Of a DNA stretch of 64,000 bases, positions 41,913 to 50,239 are shown piece after piece. Position numbers and translations under genes: made by a program. This DNA is from Deltaproteobacteria bacterium (lineage in GTDB: Bacteria; Myxococcota_A; UBA9160; UBA4427): NCBI GenBank assembly GCA_016713665.1, contig JADJOR010000009.1, forward strand, positions 565,561 to 629,560, written 5' to 3'. Numbering within the stretch: the stretch's first letter is position 1; each line of letters starts with the position of its first letter. Under the pieces are notes generated by a model. The model did no database searches. It saw nothing but the letters and a program-made list of their open reading frames with translations, and had not been told where the DNA came from.

Positions 41913-41988
41913 GCGCGGCTCAGGCCTTCTTGCGCGGCTCAGGCCTTCTTGCGCGGCTCAGGCCTTCTTGCGCGGCTCAGGCCTTCTT
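41913..41988. repeat. 19-bp tandem repeat, four perfect units, at the 3' end of the aldolase gene
   Basis: Perfect units at 41913-41931, 41932-41950, 41951-41969 and 41970-41988, plus a degenerate unit at about 41894-41912. The innermost unit contains the last codons and TGA of the aldolase gene (41977-41979 is the stop), so K-K-A-stop is repeated downstream. The period is not a multiple of three, and the array is non-coding beyond the stop. Confidence 0.92.
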
Positions 41989-42897
41989 GCGATAGGCGTC
42001 CATCACGGCGTGGAGCAGCTCGATCGCCTCGGCGCGCGGGCGCTGGAAGGCGTTGCGGCCCATGATGCTGCCGAAGCCGCCGCCGGCGGCGATCCCGCGG
42101 ACCTCTTCGAGCACGCCTTCCGTCCCCTTCGCGGCGCCGCCGGAGAAGATCACGATCCGGCGGCCGGCAAAGGCGCTCTGCACGACGTGGGCGATCCGAT
42201 CGGCCAGGGTCGCGACCTTGATGCCCTCGGCCTCGTAGACCTTCCTCGCGGCATCCTGCTCGATGTGCTCGGTCGGGGGCTTCACCTTGATGACGTGGGC
42301 CCCGAGCTGGGCCGCGATCTGGGCCGCGTAGGCGATGACGTCGATCGCGGTCTCGCCCTTGCTCGAGAGATCCTGGCCCCGCGGATAGCTCCAGAGCACG
42401 ACGGCGAGGCCGGCGGCCTTCGCCTCCTCGGCGATCTCGCGGAACTCCATGTACATCTCGGTGCGCTCGGCCGAGCCCGGGTAGATCGTGAAGCCGACCG
42501 CCGCGCAGCCCAGCCGCAGGGCGTCGTTCACGGAGCCGGTGATCGCGGGCTTCGGGTTCTTGGTCGAGAAGAGGCTCTCGCTGTTGTTGAGCTTCAGGAT
42601 GGTCGGGATCCGGCCCGCAAACTGGCGTGCACCGGCTTCGAGGAAGCCGAGCGGGGCGGCATAGGCGTTGCAGCCGGAGTCGATCGCGAGCTGGTAGTGG
42701 TAGAGCGGGTCGTAGCCCGGGGCGTTCTTCGCGAAGGAGCGGGCGGGGCCGTGCTCGAAGCCCTGGTCGACCGGGAGGATCACGAGCTTGCCCGTGCCGG
42801 CGAGGCGGCCGGTGTCGAGCATCCAGCGCAGGTTCTTGAGGACGCCGGGGTTGTCGGATCCGTACCAGCTCAGGATTTCGTCGACGCGTTGGCTCAT
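41977..42897 (-). CDS. fbaB: Fructose-bisphosphate aldolase, class I (DhnA/FbaB type)
   Basis: A 306-residue class I aldolase of the archaeal/FbaB type, shorter than E. coli FbaB. It has LVILPVDQGFEHGPARSF, GCNAYAAPLG, VGFTIYPGS, the Schiff-base lysine region HVIKVKPP, and the phosphate-binding IVIFSGGAAKG and GSIMGRNAFQRP. It interconverts fructose-1,6-bisphosphate and triose phosphates in the cytoplasm. It is transcribed alone, divergent from prfC. The last codons are part of a 19-bp repeat array. Confidence 0.92.
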   Translation of the reverse strand: MSQRVDEILSWYGSDNPGVLKNLRWMLDTGRLAGTGKLVILPVDQGFEHGPARSFAKNAPGYDPLYHYQLAIDSGCNAYAAPLGFLEAGARQFAGRIPTILKLNNSESLFSTKNPKPAITGSVNDALRLGCAAVGFTIYPGSAERTEMYMEFREIAEEAKAAGLAVVLWSYPRGQDLSSKGETAIDVIAYAAQIAAQLGAHVIKVKPPTEHIEQDAARKVYEAEGIKVATLADRIAHVVQSAFAGRRIVIFSGGAAKGTEGVLEEVRGIAAGGGFGSIMGRNAFQRPRAEAIELLHAVMDAYRKKA

Positions 42898-43142
42898 GGC
42901 TTGGCTCTCCTGGTGACGACCGCGCGCTCGGCCGGGTCGGCGGGCGCGATGGAACGATCGTCGATGGGCTTTCGGCCGGGACCGGGGCTCGCTTGATGGG
43001 GGCCGCCGGCCGACCGGGCGCGCAGAATAGCGGCCTCGGGGCCCGGCTTCGATACGATGGCGGTCGCCTTGCTTCGGGTTCGGGCTCGACCCTTGCCACG
43101 CCCCCGGCCTGCCGGTAATCACGAGGCGCGAAAGGCCCCGCC

Positions 43143-44768
43143 GTGTCCATCGAACGCAGCCCCGAAGACGTCCGCCGCGAGATCGAGCGAAGGCGGACCT
43201 TCGCGATCATCTCCCATCCCGACGCCGGCAAGACGACTTTGACCGAGAAACTCCTCCTCTACGGCGGTGCCGTCCGGGAGGCCGGGGCGGTGCGTGCCCA
43301 GAAGGCGGCGCGGCACGCGACCAGCGACTGGCTCGAGCTCGAGAAGCAGCGCGGGATCTCGGTCTCGAGCTCGGTGCTCCATTTCGAGTTCGGGGGGCAT
43401 CGGGTCAACATCCTCGACACCCCGGGCCACCGCGACTTCAGCGAGGACACCTACCGGACGCTGATGGCCGCCGACAGCGCCGTCATGCTGATCGACGCTG
43501 CCCGCGGCGTCGAGGCGCAGACGCGCAAGCTCGCCGAGGTCTGCCGCCTGCGCCGGATCCCGATCTTCACCTTCGTGAACAAGATGGACCGCCATGGCCG
43601 CGACCCCTTCGAGATCATGGCCGAGATCGAAGAGGTCCTCGGGATGGACTCGATCCCGATGAACTGGCCGGTCGGCGCGGGGAGCGATTTCCGCGGCATC
43701 TACGACCGCCTCGGCCGCAAGCTCATCCTCTTCTCGGGCGGCAAGCACGGGACCCACCGCGTCGAGGAGGAGGTGATCGAGGGCGAGGTCACGGAGCCGG
43801 CGCTGGCGGCGGCCATGGGGACCTTCGCGAAGGACGTCCAGGACGGTCTCGAGCTGCTCGAGGGCGCCGGCGCTTCGCTCGACCGAGAGCGTGTGGCGAG
43901 GGGCGACCAGACGCCGATGTTCTTCGGCAGCGCGCTCACGAATTTCGGCGTGCGCCCCTTCCTCGATTGCTACCTCGAGATGGCGCCCGGGCCGACGCCC
44001 CGCCAGAGCGCCGGCGTCGCCATCGATCCGGCCAAACATCCGTTCTCGGGCTTCGTCTTCAAGATCCAGGCGAACATGGATCCGGACCACCGCGACCGCG
44101 TCGCCTTCCTGCGCATCTGCTCGGGCCGCTTCCTGCGCGGCACCCAGACGACCCACGTCCGCACCGGCAAGACGATCCGGCTCTCCAACTCGACGCTGCT
44201 CATGGGCAAGGACCGCGCCGAGGTCGAAGAGGCCTTCGCCGGCGACGTGGTCGGCCTCTTCGATCCGGGCATCTTCCGCATCGGCGACACACTCTCCGAC
44301 GAGCCCGGCATCGCCTACGCCGGCATCCCGATCTTCGCGCCCGAGGCCTTCATGCGGGTCGAGGTCGCCGGCGTCGAGAAGCGCAAGGCCCTCGAGAAGG
44401 GCATCGAGCAGCTGGTGCAGGAGGGCGTCGTCCAGCTCTTCCGCGAGCCCACCGGCGGCTCGGCCTCCTGGATCCTCGGCGCGATGGGCCCGCTGCAATT
44501 CGACGTCATGCAGCACCGCCTCAAGTCCGAGTACGGCGTCGAGCTCAAGCTCTCGAAGCTGCCTTACACGATCGCGCGTTGGCCGCTCGCGGGCTTCGAT
44601 CCCGACGACTTCCGCTACTCGGAGCGCATCCGGGTCGTGCGCGATCGCGACGAGCGCTGGGCGCTGCTCGCGCCGAGCAGCTGGGACTTCGACCGCCTGC
44701 GGGATCGCAACGAGAAGATCGTGCTGTCGGAGACGCCGGATCCGACGCTCTTCGAGCGGGCGAGTTAG
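43143..44768 (+). CDS. prfC: Peptide chain release factor 3
   Basis: A 541-residue translational GTPase of normal RF3 length. G motifs: S-H-P-D-A-G-K-T-T (residues 23-31), R-G-I-S-V-S-S-S-V, D-T-P-G-H-R-D-F and N-K-M-D-R-H. RF3-specific segments include VREAGAVRAQKAARHATSDWLELEKQ and the C-terminal L-G-A-M-G-P-L-Q-F-D-V-M-Q-H-R-L. It recycles RF1/RF2 from terminating ribosomes. The GTG start follows AAAGG. Its stop overlaps that of the convergent receiver gene in TTAG. Confidence 0.96.
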   Translation: MSIERSPEDVRREIERRRTFAIISHPDAGKTTLTEKLLLYGGAVREAGAVRAQKAARHATSDWLELEKQRGISVSSSVLHFEFGGHRVNILDTPGHRDFSEDTYRTLMAADSAVMLIDAARGVEAQTRKLAEVCRLRRIPIFTFVNKMDRHGRDPFEIMAEIEEVLGMDSIPMNWPVGAGSDFRGIYDRLGRKLILFSGGKHGTHRVEEEVIEGEVTEPALAAAMGTFAKDVQDGLELLEGAGASLDRERVARGDQTPMFFGSALTNFGVRPFLDCYLEMAPGPTPRQSAGVAIDPAKHPFSGFVFKIQANMDPDHRDRVAFLRICSGRFLRGTQTTHVRTGKTIRLSNSTLLMGKDRAEVEEAFAGDVVGLFDPGIFRIGDTLSDEPGIAYAGIPIFAPEAFMRVEVAGVEKRKALEKGIEQLVQEGVVQLFREPTGGSASWILGAMGPLQFDVMQHRLKSEYGVELKLSKLPYTIARWPLAGFDPDDFRYSERIRVVRDRDERWALLAPSSWDFDRLRDRNEKIVLSETPDPTLFERAS

Positions 44769-45193
44769 GCCTCGAGCGCCGCCCGGATCGCGCCCGTCAG
44801 GTCCTCGAGGCCAAAAGGCTTCTCGAGCACGCCGTCGATGCCGACCCGTGCCGCCTCGGCCTCGAGATCCGCGGTCGGGAAGCCCGTCATCAGCAGGATT
44901 CGCAGCTCGGGCCAGCGCTCGCGCAGGACCTCGCCGACCTCGATGCCGTGCATCTCGCAGCGCAGCATCCAGTCGGCGAGCAGGACGTCGGGGCCGAACT
45001 CGTGGGCGATCCGGATCGCGTCGCTGCCCGTCTCGGCCGTCCGGACGGACAAACCGTCGCGCGAGAGGAACCGCTCCAGGTACTCGCGATAGGTCGGCTC
45101 GTCGTCGACGATGAGCACGCGGACGGGCGTGCCGTCGGCGCGGTGCCAGGAGCGCGCCCGCCGCTCCCTCGAGGTCTCGGTGGTCGCGCTCAT
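44765..45193 (-). CDS. Single-domain response regulator
   Basis: A 142-residue receiver domain with short N-terminal extension. Acidic pair V-D-D-E, phosphoacceptor Asp in LLADWMLR, Thr in L-L-M-T-G and Lys in E-K-P-F-G are present, and no output domain follows. The ATG overlaps the stop of the deoxyhypusine-synthase-like gene (ATGA), so the two are made together, an unusual pairing. The cognate kinase is unknown. Confidence 0.88.
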   Translation of the reverse strand: MSATTETSRERRARSWHRADGTPVRVLIVDDEPTYREYLERFLSRDGLSVRTAETGSDAIRIAHEFGPDVLLADWMLRCEMHGIEVGEVLRERWPELRILLMTGFPTADLEAEAARVGIDGVLEKPFGLEDLTGAIRAALEA

Positions 45194-46260
45194 GCCGGCT
45201 TTGCTCCCGTGGGTTTCGCTTCCAGTCTCTCGATCACGGCCCGCACGATGATCGGCCAGGCGATCGTCGCGTCGGAATGGACCTCGACGTGGCGCCCGCC
45301 GTCGCTCTCGGGCACGAACTTGCCCCAGGATACGCCTTCGCTGTAGCTGCAGCCCGAGAGTCCGCCCCAGTGCTCCGGCTCGGGACAGATGCGCACTGCA
45401 TAGCGATAGCGCCGGATCGGCTCGCCAGTCCCGAGTCGATTGGCGGTGATCTCGAGGAAGGGCGCCACCTGCTGCGCCCAGTTGCGAGGCACCCCGCCGC
45501 CGATCGTGAAGATGCCGAGGGTCTCGTGCTCCCGAACGCGGGCGGCGAAGTCCTCGAGGTCGAGGAAGGGGTCGAAGGGGAAGGGGCGCAGGCCGGCCAT
45601 GCGGAGCCTTCGGTTGTGGATCGCGAAGTCGAGGCCGAGCTCGCTGTCGGTGAAGGCGGGGACGTAGACCGGCACCTTCATGCGGACGGCGCTGCGCAGG
45701 ATCGCGCGCCCGGCGTCGTGCTCGTCGAGCATCTCGCCGACCTTCGTGAGCAGCGCGTGGCTGCAGAGCGTCGTCCCGGGCTCGATCTTCGCGAGCACCG
45801 CGTTGAGGATCGCCTCCGTGCTGTCGAGGTTCTTCTCGAGCTCGATCGTGTCGTAGACGCGGTTGTAACCGCGCTCGAAGAGCTGCGCGTCGTTCATCGT
45901 CGGGCGGTGCTTGAAGTGCATCATGCCGGCGCCTTCGACGACGCCGTGGGTCATCAGCGCGCCCGTCGCGACGACGGCCTGGACCCAGCCGCGGTCGATC
46001 ATCTCGCAGAGCACGAGGCCCTGCTTCGCGATCGTCATCGCCCCGGAGATCGTGACGACCCGGAAGCAGTTCGGATCGCGCACCATCGCCTCGAGCGCGT
46101 TCGCCGCCTCGCCGAGACGCCGCCCGCCGAAGGCCGTCTTCGACATCGCCGAGACCAGCGCGTCGACCGACGCGAGCGACCCGACGTCCAGGGGGACGAG
46201 GGGCTCGAGTCCGTCGTCGAAGCCGGTGCCGTAGTTGTCTTCTTCGCGTTTGAACTTCAT
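45190..46260 (-). CDS. Deoxyhypusine synthase-like protein
   Basis: A 356-residue member of the deoxyhypusine/homospermidine synthase family. Visible features are VVTISGAMTIAKQG, VVATGALMTHGVVEG, G-I-F-T-I-G-G-G-V-P-R-N-W-A-Q-Q (NAD region) and S-Y-S-E-G-V-S-W-G-K-F with the active-site lysine. Bacteria lack eIF5A, so bacterial members are thought to make homospermidine from putrescine or spermidine; which reaction occurs here cannot be read. It heads a two-gene unit with the receiver gene. Confidence 0.85.
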   Translation of the reverse strand: MKFKREEDNYGTGFDDGLEPLVPLDVGSLASVDALVSAMSKTAFGGRRLGEAANALEAMVRDPNCFRVVTISGAMTIAKQGLVLCEMIDRGWVQAVVATGALMTHGVVEGAGMMHFKHRPTMNDAQLFERGYNRVYDTIELEKNLDSTEAILNAVLAKIEPGTTLCSHALLTKVGEMLDEHDAGRAILRSAVRMKVPVYVPAFTDSELGLDFAIHNRRLRMAGLRPFPFDPFLDLEDFAARVREHETLGIFTIGGGVPRNWAQQVAPFLEITANRLGTGEPIRRYRYAVRICPEPEHWGGLSGCSYSEGVSWGKFVPESDGGRHVEVHSDATIAWPIIVRAVIERLEAKPTGAKPA

Positions 46261-46309
46261 CGGGCATCCATCCTCGCTGGCGCGGGCCAGACGGGGCCGT
46301 CTCCTGCGA

Positions 46310-48502
46310 TCAAGCGCCGGGCAAGAGCTCGGCTACCAGTTGCGCCGGCGTCTGGATGGGGAGCGAGCAGCTCGTCCCACGGCAGAGCCAGGCCGTCGCG
46401 CGTCCGTCCTTCGCTTCCCGTCCCGCGAACCACGCCGCGGCGACGCCCGCCGGTCGCGTTCCGCCGGGCGACGCGACGACGACCGCGTCCTCGGGGCGCA
46501 GCACCCGGCGCGCGCGCTCGGCGAGGGCCTGCGTGTCGTCCCGCCCAGCTTCGCCGATCACGATCGCCACGGCGAGCCCCCGGCTGCGCAGCGCCACGGC
46601 GCGCAGCCAGGTCGGAATCGCGTGGGGCGCCCGCTCGAGCAGCCACGCCGACTCCGCCAGGGCGAGTTCGACGAAGGCCTCGAGCTCGCTCGCGTGGGAC
46701 AGGGCGGCGAGGCGCGTGAGGCCGAGGATCGCGAGGCCGCCGGGATCGGGCGTCGCGCCGTCGTGATCCGGGCGGGGGCGGTGGATCAGGGGGCTCCTGG
46801 CGTGGGCCCCGTCGGCCGCCGTCAGGTAGAGCGCGCCGGTCTCGCGGTCGGCGAAGCGCGCGAGGATCTCGCCGGCGAGCCAGACGGCGACGTCGAGGAA
46901 GCGGTCGCCGGCGCCCGCGCGCTGCAGGTCGAGGCAGGCGGCGAGCATCGCCGCATGGTCGTCGAGGAAGCCCTCGACGTGGGCCCGTCCGCCGTCGTGG
47001 ACCCGCATGAGGCGACCGTCGACGACCATCGATCCGAGCACGAAGTCCGCCGCCCGGACGGCGTCCGCGAGGACGCCCTCGTCGGCGAGCACCGTCGCGG
47101 CCCGGGCGAGCCCCGAGATCACGTAGCCGTTCCAGGCGGCGACGTGCTTGCGATCGATCGCGGGCGCGACGCGCTTGCTGCGCGTCTCGAGCAGGCGCGC
47201 GCGGGCGGCCGCCTGCTCGCGGCGGGGCGCGCGGGCCTCGTCGACGAGCTGGGTCGTTCCCCGCTCGAAGTTGCCCTTCGTCCGGACGCCGTAGGTCAGG
47301 CAGAACGAGGCCGCGTCTTCGCCGAGCACGGCCTCGATCTCGGTCGGCGTCCAGACGAAGTAGCGGCCCTCTGCGCCTTCGCTGTCGGCGTCCTGGCTCG
47401 CATGATAGGCGCCGCCTGCCCCCGTCATCTCGCGGCGGAGGTAGCCGATCGTCTCGCGGATCGGCCAGACGAAGTCCGCCGCGGCATGGCTGCGCCGCGC
47501 CATCTCGGCGTAGAACGAGAGCAGCTGGCCCTGGTCGTAGAGCATCTTTTCGAAGTGGGGAATCGTGAAGCTCGCGTCGACGCAGTAGCGATGGAAGCCG
47601 CCGCCCAGCTGGTCGAAGAGGCCGCGGCGCGCCATCTCGTTCGCCGTCAGCGTCAGGAAGCGCGCGATGTTCGTCGCTTCGGCGGGGGGGACGAAGTCGA
47701 GGGCGGTGACGAGCAGCTCGAGGTTCGTCGGCGTCGGGAATTTCGAGCCCGACCCGAATCCGCCGTGGACCCCGTCCGCGCTGCGCATCACGAGCCGCGT
47801 CGCGTTCACGATCGTGTCGGGGCCGGCGGTGTATGCGGTGGCATGTCCGGCAGCATGTCCGGAGGCAGGGTCGGATCCGCCGCCGGGGCGGGCCGCGATC
47901 GCCTCGGCGATCTGGCCGGCGTTCTCCTCGACCTCGCGTCGCCGATTGCGCCAGGCGTCCGTCACCGCGTCGATCACGTCCGGGAAGCCGGGCATTCCGC
48001 CCCGGCGCGCCGGCGGGAAGTAGGTGCCGACGAAGAAGGGGCGGCCGTCGGGGGTGCAGATGGCGTTCAGGGGCCAGCCGCCGTGGCCGTTCAGCTTGAG
48101 CGAGGCGTCCATGTAGATCTGGTCGACGTCCGGCCGCTCCTCGCGGTCGACCTTGACGCAGACGAACGCGTCGTTGAGCCGCGCGGCGATCGCCGCGTCC
48201 TCGAAGCTCTCGCGCTCCATGACGTGGCACCAGTGGCAGGCGCTGTAGCCGATCGAGACGAAGAGCGGCTTGTCCTCCCGTCGCGCCCGCGCGAGGGCCT
48301 CGTCGCCCCAGGGCAGCCAATCGACGGGATTCTCCTGGTGCTGACGCAGGTAGGCGCTCGTCTCCGCGGCGAGCCGGTTCCGCTTGCGCCCGGGCGCCGC
48401 GGCGGGGCCGACGGAGGCGCCCTCGGTCGTCGGGCCCGGAGGATTGGCCGCCGACGAAGGGGCGAGCTGCGGAGAGAGAGCAGGGGTGGGCGCATCGCTC
48501 AT
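46310..48502 (-). CDS. DUF255 thioredoxin-domain protein (YyaL type)
   Basis: A 730-residue protein. Residues 53-215 form the thioredoxin-like DUF255 domain: Y-L-R-Q-H-Q-E-N-P-V-D-W, then G-Y-S-A-C-H-W-C-H-V-M-E, a C-x-x-C active site, and NGHGGWPLN. The C-terminal part is an alpha/alpha toroid like N-acylglucosamine epimerase (FDQLGGGFHRYCVD, HFEKMLYDQ, YHASQDADSEG). Such proteins are called spermatogenesis-associated or YyaL; function is poorly known. A duplicated G-H-A-A-G-H-A segment sits near residue 222. The ATG has no strong ribosome binding site, so the start may differ. Confidence 0.85.
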   Translation of the reverse strand: MSDAPTPALSPQLAPSSAANPPGPTTEGASVGPAAAPGRKRNRLAAETSAYLRQHQENPVDWLPWGDEALARARREDKPLFVSIGYSACHWCHVMERESFEDAAIAARLNDAFVCVKVDREERPDVDQIYMDASLKLNGHGGWPLNAICTPDGRPFFVGTYFPPARRGGMPGFPDVIDAVTDAWRNRRREVEENAGQIAEAIAARPGGGSDPASGHAAGHATAYTAGPDTIVNATRLVMRSADGVHGGFGSGSKFPTPTNLELLVTALDFVPPAEATNIARFLTLTANEMARRGLFDQLGGGFHRYCVDASFTIPHFEKMLYDQGQLLSFYAEMARRSHAAADFVWPIRETIGYLRREMTGAGGAYHASQDADSEGAEGRYFVWTPTEIEAVLGEDAASFCLTYGVRTKGNFERGTTQLVDEARAPRREQAAARARLLETRSKRVAPAIDRKHVAAWNGYVISGLARAATVLADEGVLADAVRAADFVLGSMVVDGRLMRVHDGGRAHVEGFLDDHAAMLAACLDLQRAGAGDRFLDVAVWLAGEILARFADRETGALYLTAADGAHARSPLIHRPRPDHDGATPDPGGLAILGLTRLAALSHASELEAFVELALAESAWLLERAPHAIPTWLRAVALRSRGLAVAIVIGEAGRDDTQALAERARRVLRPEDAVVVASPGGTRPAGVAAAWFAGREAKDGRATAWLCRGTSCSLPIQTPAQLVAELLPGA

Positions 48503-48578
48503 GGGAAGGTCGAGAGTAGCCGTCCGTGTCCCGCCCGGCAGGAGGCGATGGGGCAGACGAGCGACTACTGTCCCCCGC

Positions 48579-49535
48579 GTGGACATCGTGCATCTCGATA
48601 CGAGCGGAGGGCGGCGCGGCGCGGACGACGAGGCCGCCTATTTCCACGCGCTGCGACTTCGCGCGGCCGACGCGCTCGAGCGCGCATATCGCTTCCTCGA
48701 GGCGCAGGACGACGACTGGGCGCGGCTGCGCTCGCGCGTGCTCTGTGATGCGCTGCCGGGCTCGGCGCTCGCCCAGCGTCTGGCGGGCCATCTCGAGCCC
48801 GATGGCAGTGCCCGGCTCGGAACCCTCGTGTCGGGCGGCGGACTCGGCTTTCCGCCCCTCGAGCCCGCCCGCCTCGACGCGGACGGTCGGGCGATCGTGG
48901 GCACGCTCGAGGCGTTCCTCGTCGCCGCCGATGCCCGGCTGCTCCACGGGGCCTGGGTCGAGCGCGCGGCGCGCGCGCTCGAGGCGAGGCAGTCGAGCGA
49001 CGGTGCGTTTCGGGTTCGGGGCCTCCCCGACGCCGACATTTTCTTCACGGGCATGGTCGCGGGCATGCTCGGCCGCACGCCGCTGTCGCGACCGGATGCG
49101 CTCGAGCACGCCGGGGTGTACCTCGCAGAGCGCTTCTCGCCCGATCTCGTCGAAGACGACGGCTATGCCGCGTTGATGGCCTGCTCGCTCTACTTCACCA
49201 ACGTCGGCCACGAGCAGGCGGACGAAGCGCTGCAGTGGTGCGGGCGCGCTCTCGAGAAGGGCTTCCGCAGTCGCCGGCACGACGCCGTCGCGACGCTGCG
49301 CGTCCTGCTCGCCTGCGACGCCCAGGCGATGCCGGGCGCGACCTTCGACGTCGTCGAGCTGCTCGAGCGGGTCCTCGAGGAGCAGGCGCGCGACGGCGGC
49401 TTCGCGCAGCTCGCCCTCGGCGGAGCTGCGACGCGAACGACGCAGACCTTCGATGCGATGCTCGGGATCGTACGCCTGTGTGCGGCGCTCGAAGCGCAGA
49501 AGCCCGACGCGCCCGGGCGAAGGACGAAGACCTAG
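48579..49535 (+). CDS. Prenyltransferase/terpenoid-cyclase-toroid-like protein
   Basis: A 318-residue protein with a GTG start. Residues after 120 show repeats of the squalene-cyclase-like toroid: VERAARALEARQSSDGAFRV, DADIFFTGMVAGMLGR, LEEQARDGGFAQL. No catalytic D-x-D-D or isoprenoid site is visible. I do not recognise the precise family. It is divergent from the DUF255 gene and convergent with the DUF1499 gene, sharing a CTAG at their stops. Confidence 0.65.
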   Translation: MDIVHLDTSGGRRGADDEAAYFHALRLRAADALERAYRFLEAQDDDWARLRSRVLCDALPGSALAQRLAGHLEPDGSARLGTLVSGGGLGFPPLEPARLDADGRAIVGTLEAFLVAADARLLHGAWVERAARALEARQSSDGAFRVRGLPDADIFFTGMVAGMLGRTPLSRPDALEHAGVYLAERFSPDLVEDDGYAALMACSLYFTNVGHEQADEALQWCGRALEKGFRSRRHDAVATLRVLLACDAQAMPGATFDVVELLERVLEEQARDGGFAQLALGGAATRTTQTFDAMLGIVRLCAALEAQKPDAPGRRTKT

Positions 49536-50239
49536 CGCATCGCCGCGAGGAAGCGTTCGATGCGCTTCGCGTTGGCGCCGAGATCGCCGCGCCCGTCCCG
49601 GGACTTCGAGCGCACGTCGATCCTCGCCCCCGAGCCCTCCTCTCGCACGCGGACCGTCACGTCGTCGACGAAACGGAAGAGCGCCGTCGCCTCCTGCGCG
49701 TCGAAGGTATGCGCGGCGTCGTCGCGGGCGGAGATCGTCCAGCCGAGGGACTCGGCGGTCGAGACGGCGCGCGCGAAGGTCGCGTCGACCGGCCCCGGGA
49801 GGAAGAGGGGCTTCAGGTCCGGATAGCTCGTGCGCACGATCTCGACGAAGTCGGGCGGGTAGCTCATGTCGCGGCCGGCGTAGGCCACGACCGTGCTCGC
49901 CGGGGCGAAGTCGGGCGGGCTCTCGAGATCCGTCGTGATGTCGTTGATCGGCGGGGCGTCTCCGCCCGTCGCGGCGGCGGCGAGCACGGCGAGCACGAGG
50001 CCGAGGCCGATCGCGAGGCCGAGCCAGGCATTCTGGCGTCCCCGCGGATCGCGGCCGCCGCGCGTCCGGACGATCGCGACTAGACTCAGGATCACGGCGA
50101 CGAGACCGCCGAGCAGCGCGCCCCCGATGCAGAGCTGGAATCCGGTGAGCGGGGCCATGATCCCCTGATTGGCGCCGATCAGCCCGAGGATGGCGAGGCC
50201 GAAGGCGACGAGCGAGACGATGCGGGCGAACGAGGCCAT
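49532..50239 (-). CDS. DUF1499 membrane protein
   Basis: A 235-residue protein with three N-terminal transmembrane helices (IVSLVAFGLAILGLI, CIGGALLGGLVAVILSLVAIV, LGLAIGLGLVLAVLAAAA) and a soluble C-terminal DUF1499 domain starting P-P-I-N-D-I-T-T-D-L-E-S-P-P-D-F. The domain function is unknown. Its start codon overlaps the possible start of the divergent gene at 50238 by two bases. Confidence 0.85.
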   Translation of the reverse strand: MASFARIVSLVAFGLAILGLIGANQGIMAPLTGFQLCIGGALLGGLVAVILSLVAIVRTRGGRDPRGRQNAWLGLAIGLGLVLAVLAAAATGGDAPPINDITTDLESPPDFAPASTVVAYAGRDMSYPPDFVEIVRTSYPDLKPLFLPGPVDATFARAVSTAESLGWTISARDDAAHTFDAQEATALFRFVDDVTVRVREEGSGARIDVRSKSRDGRGDLGANAKRIERFLAAMR

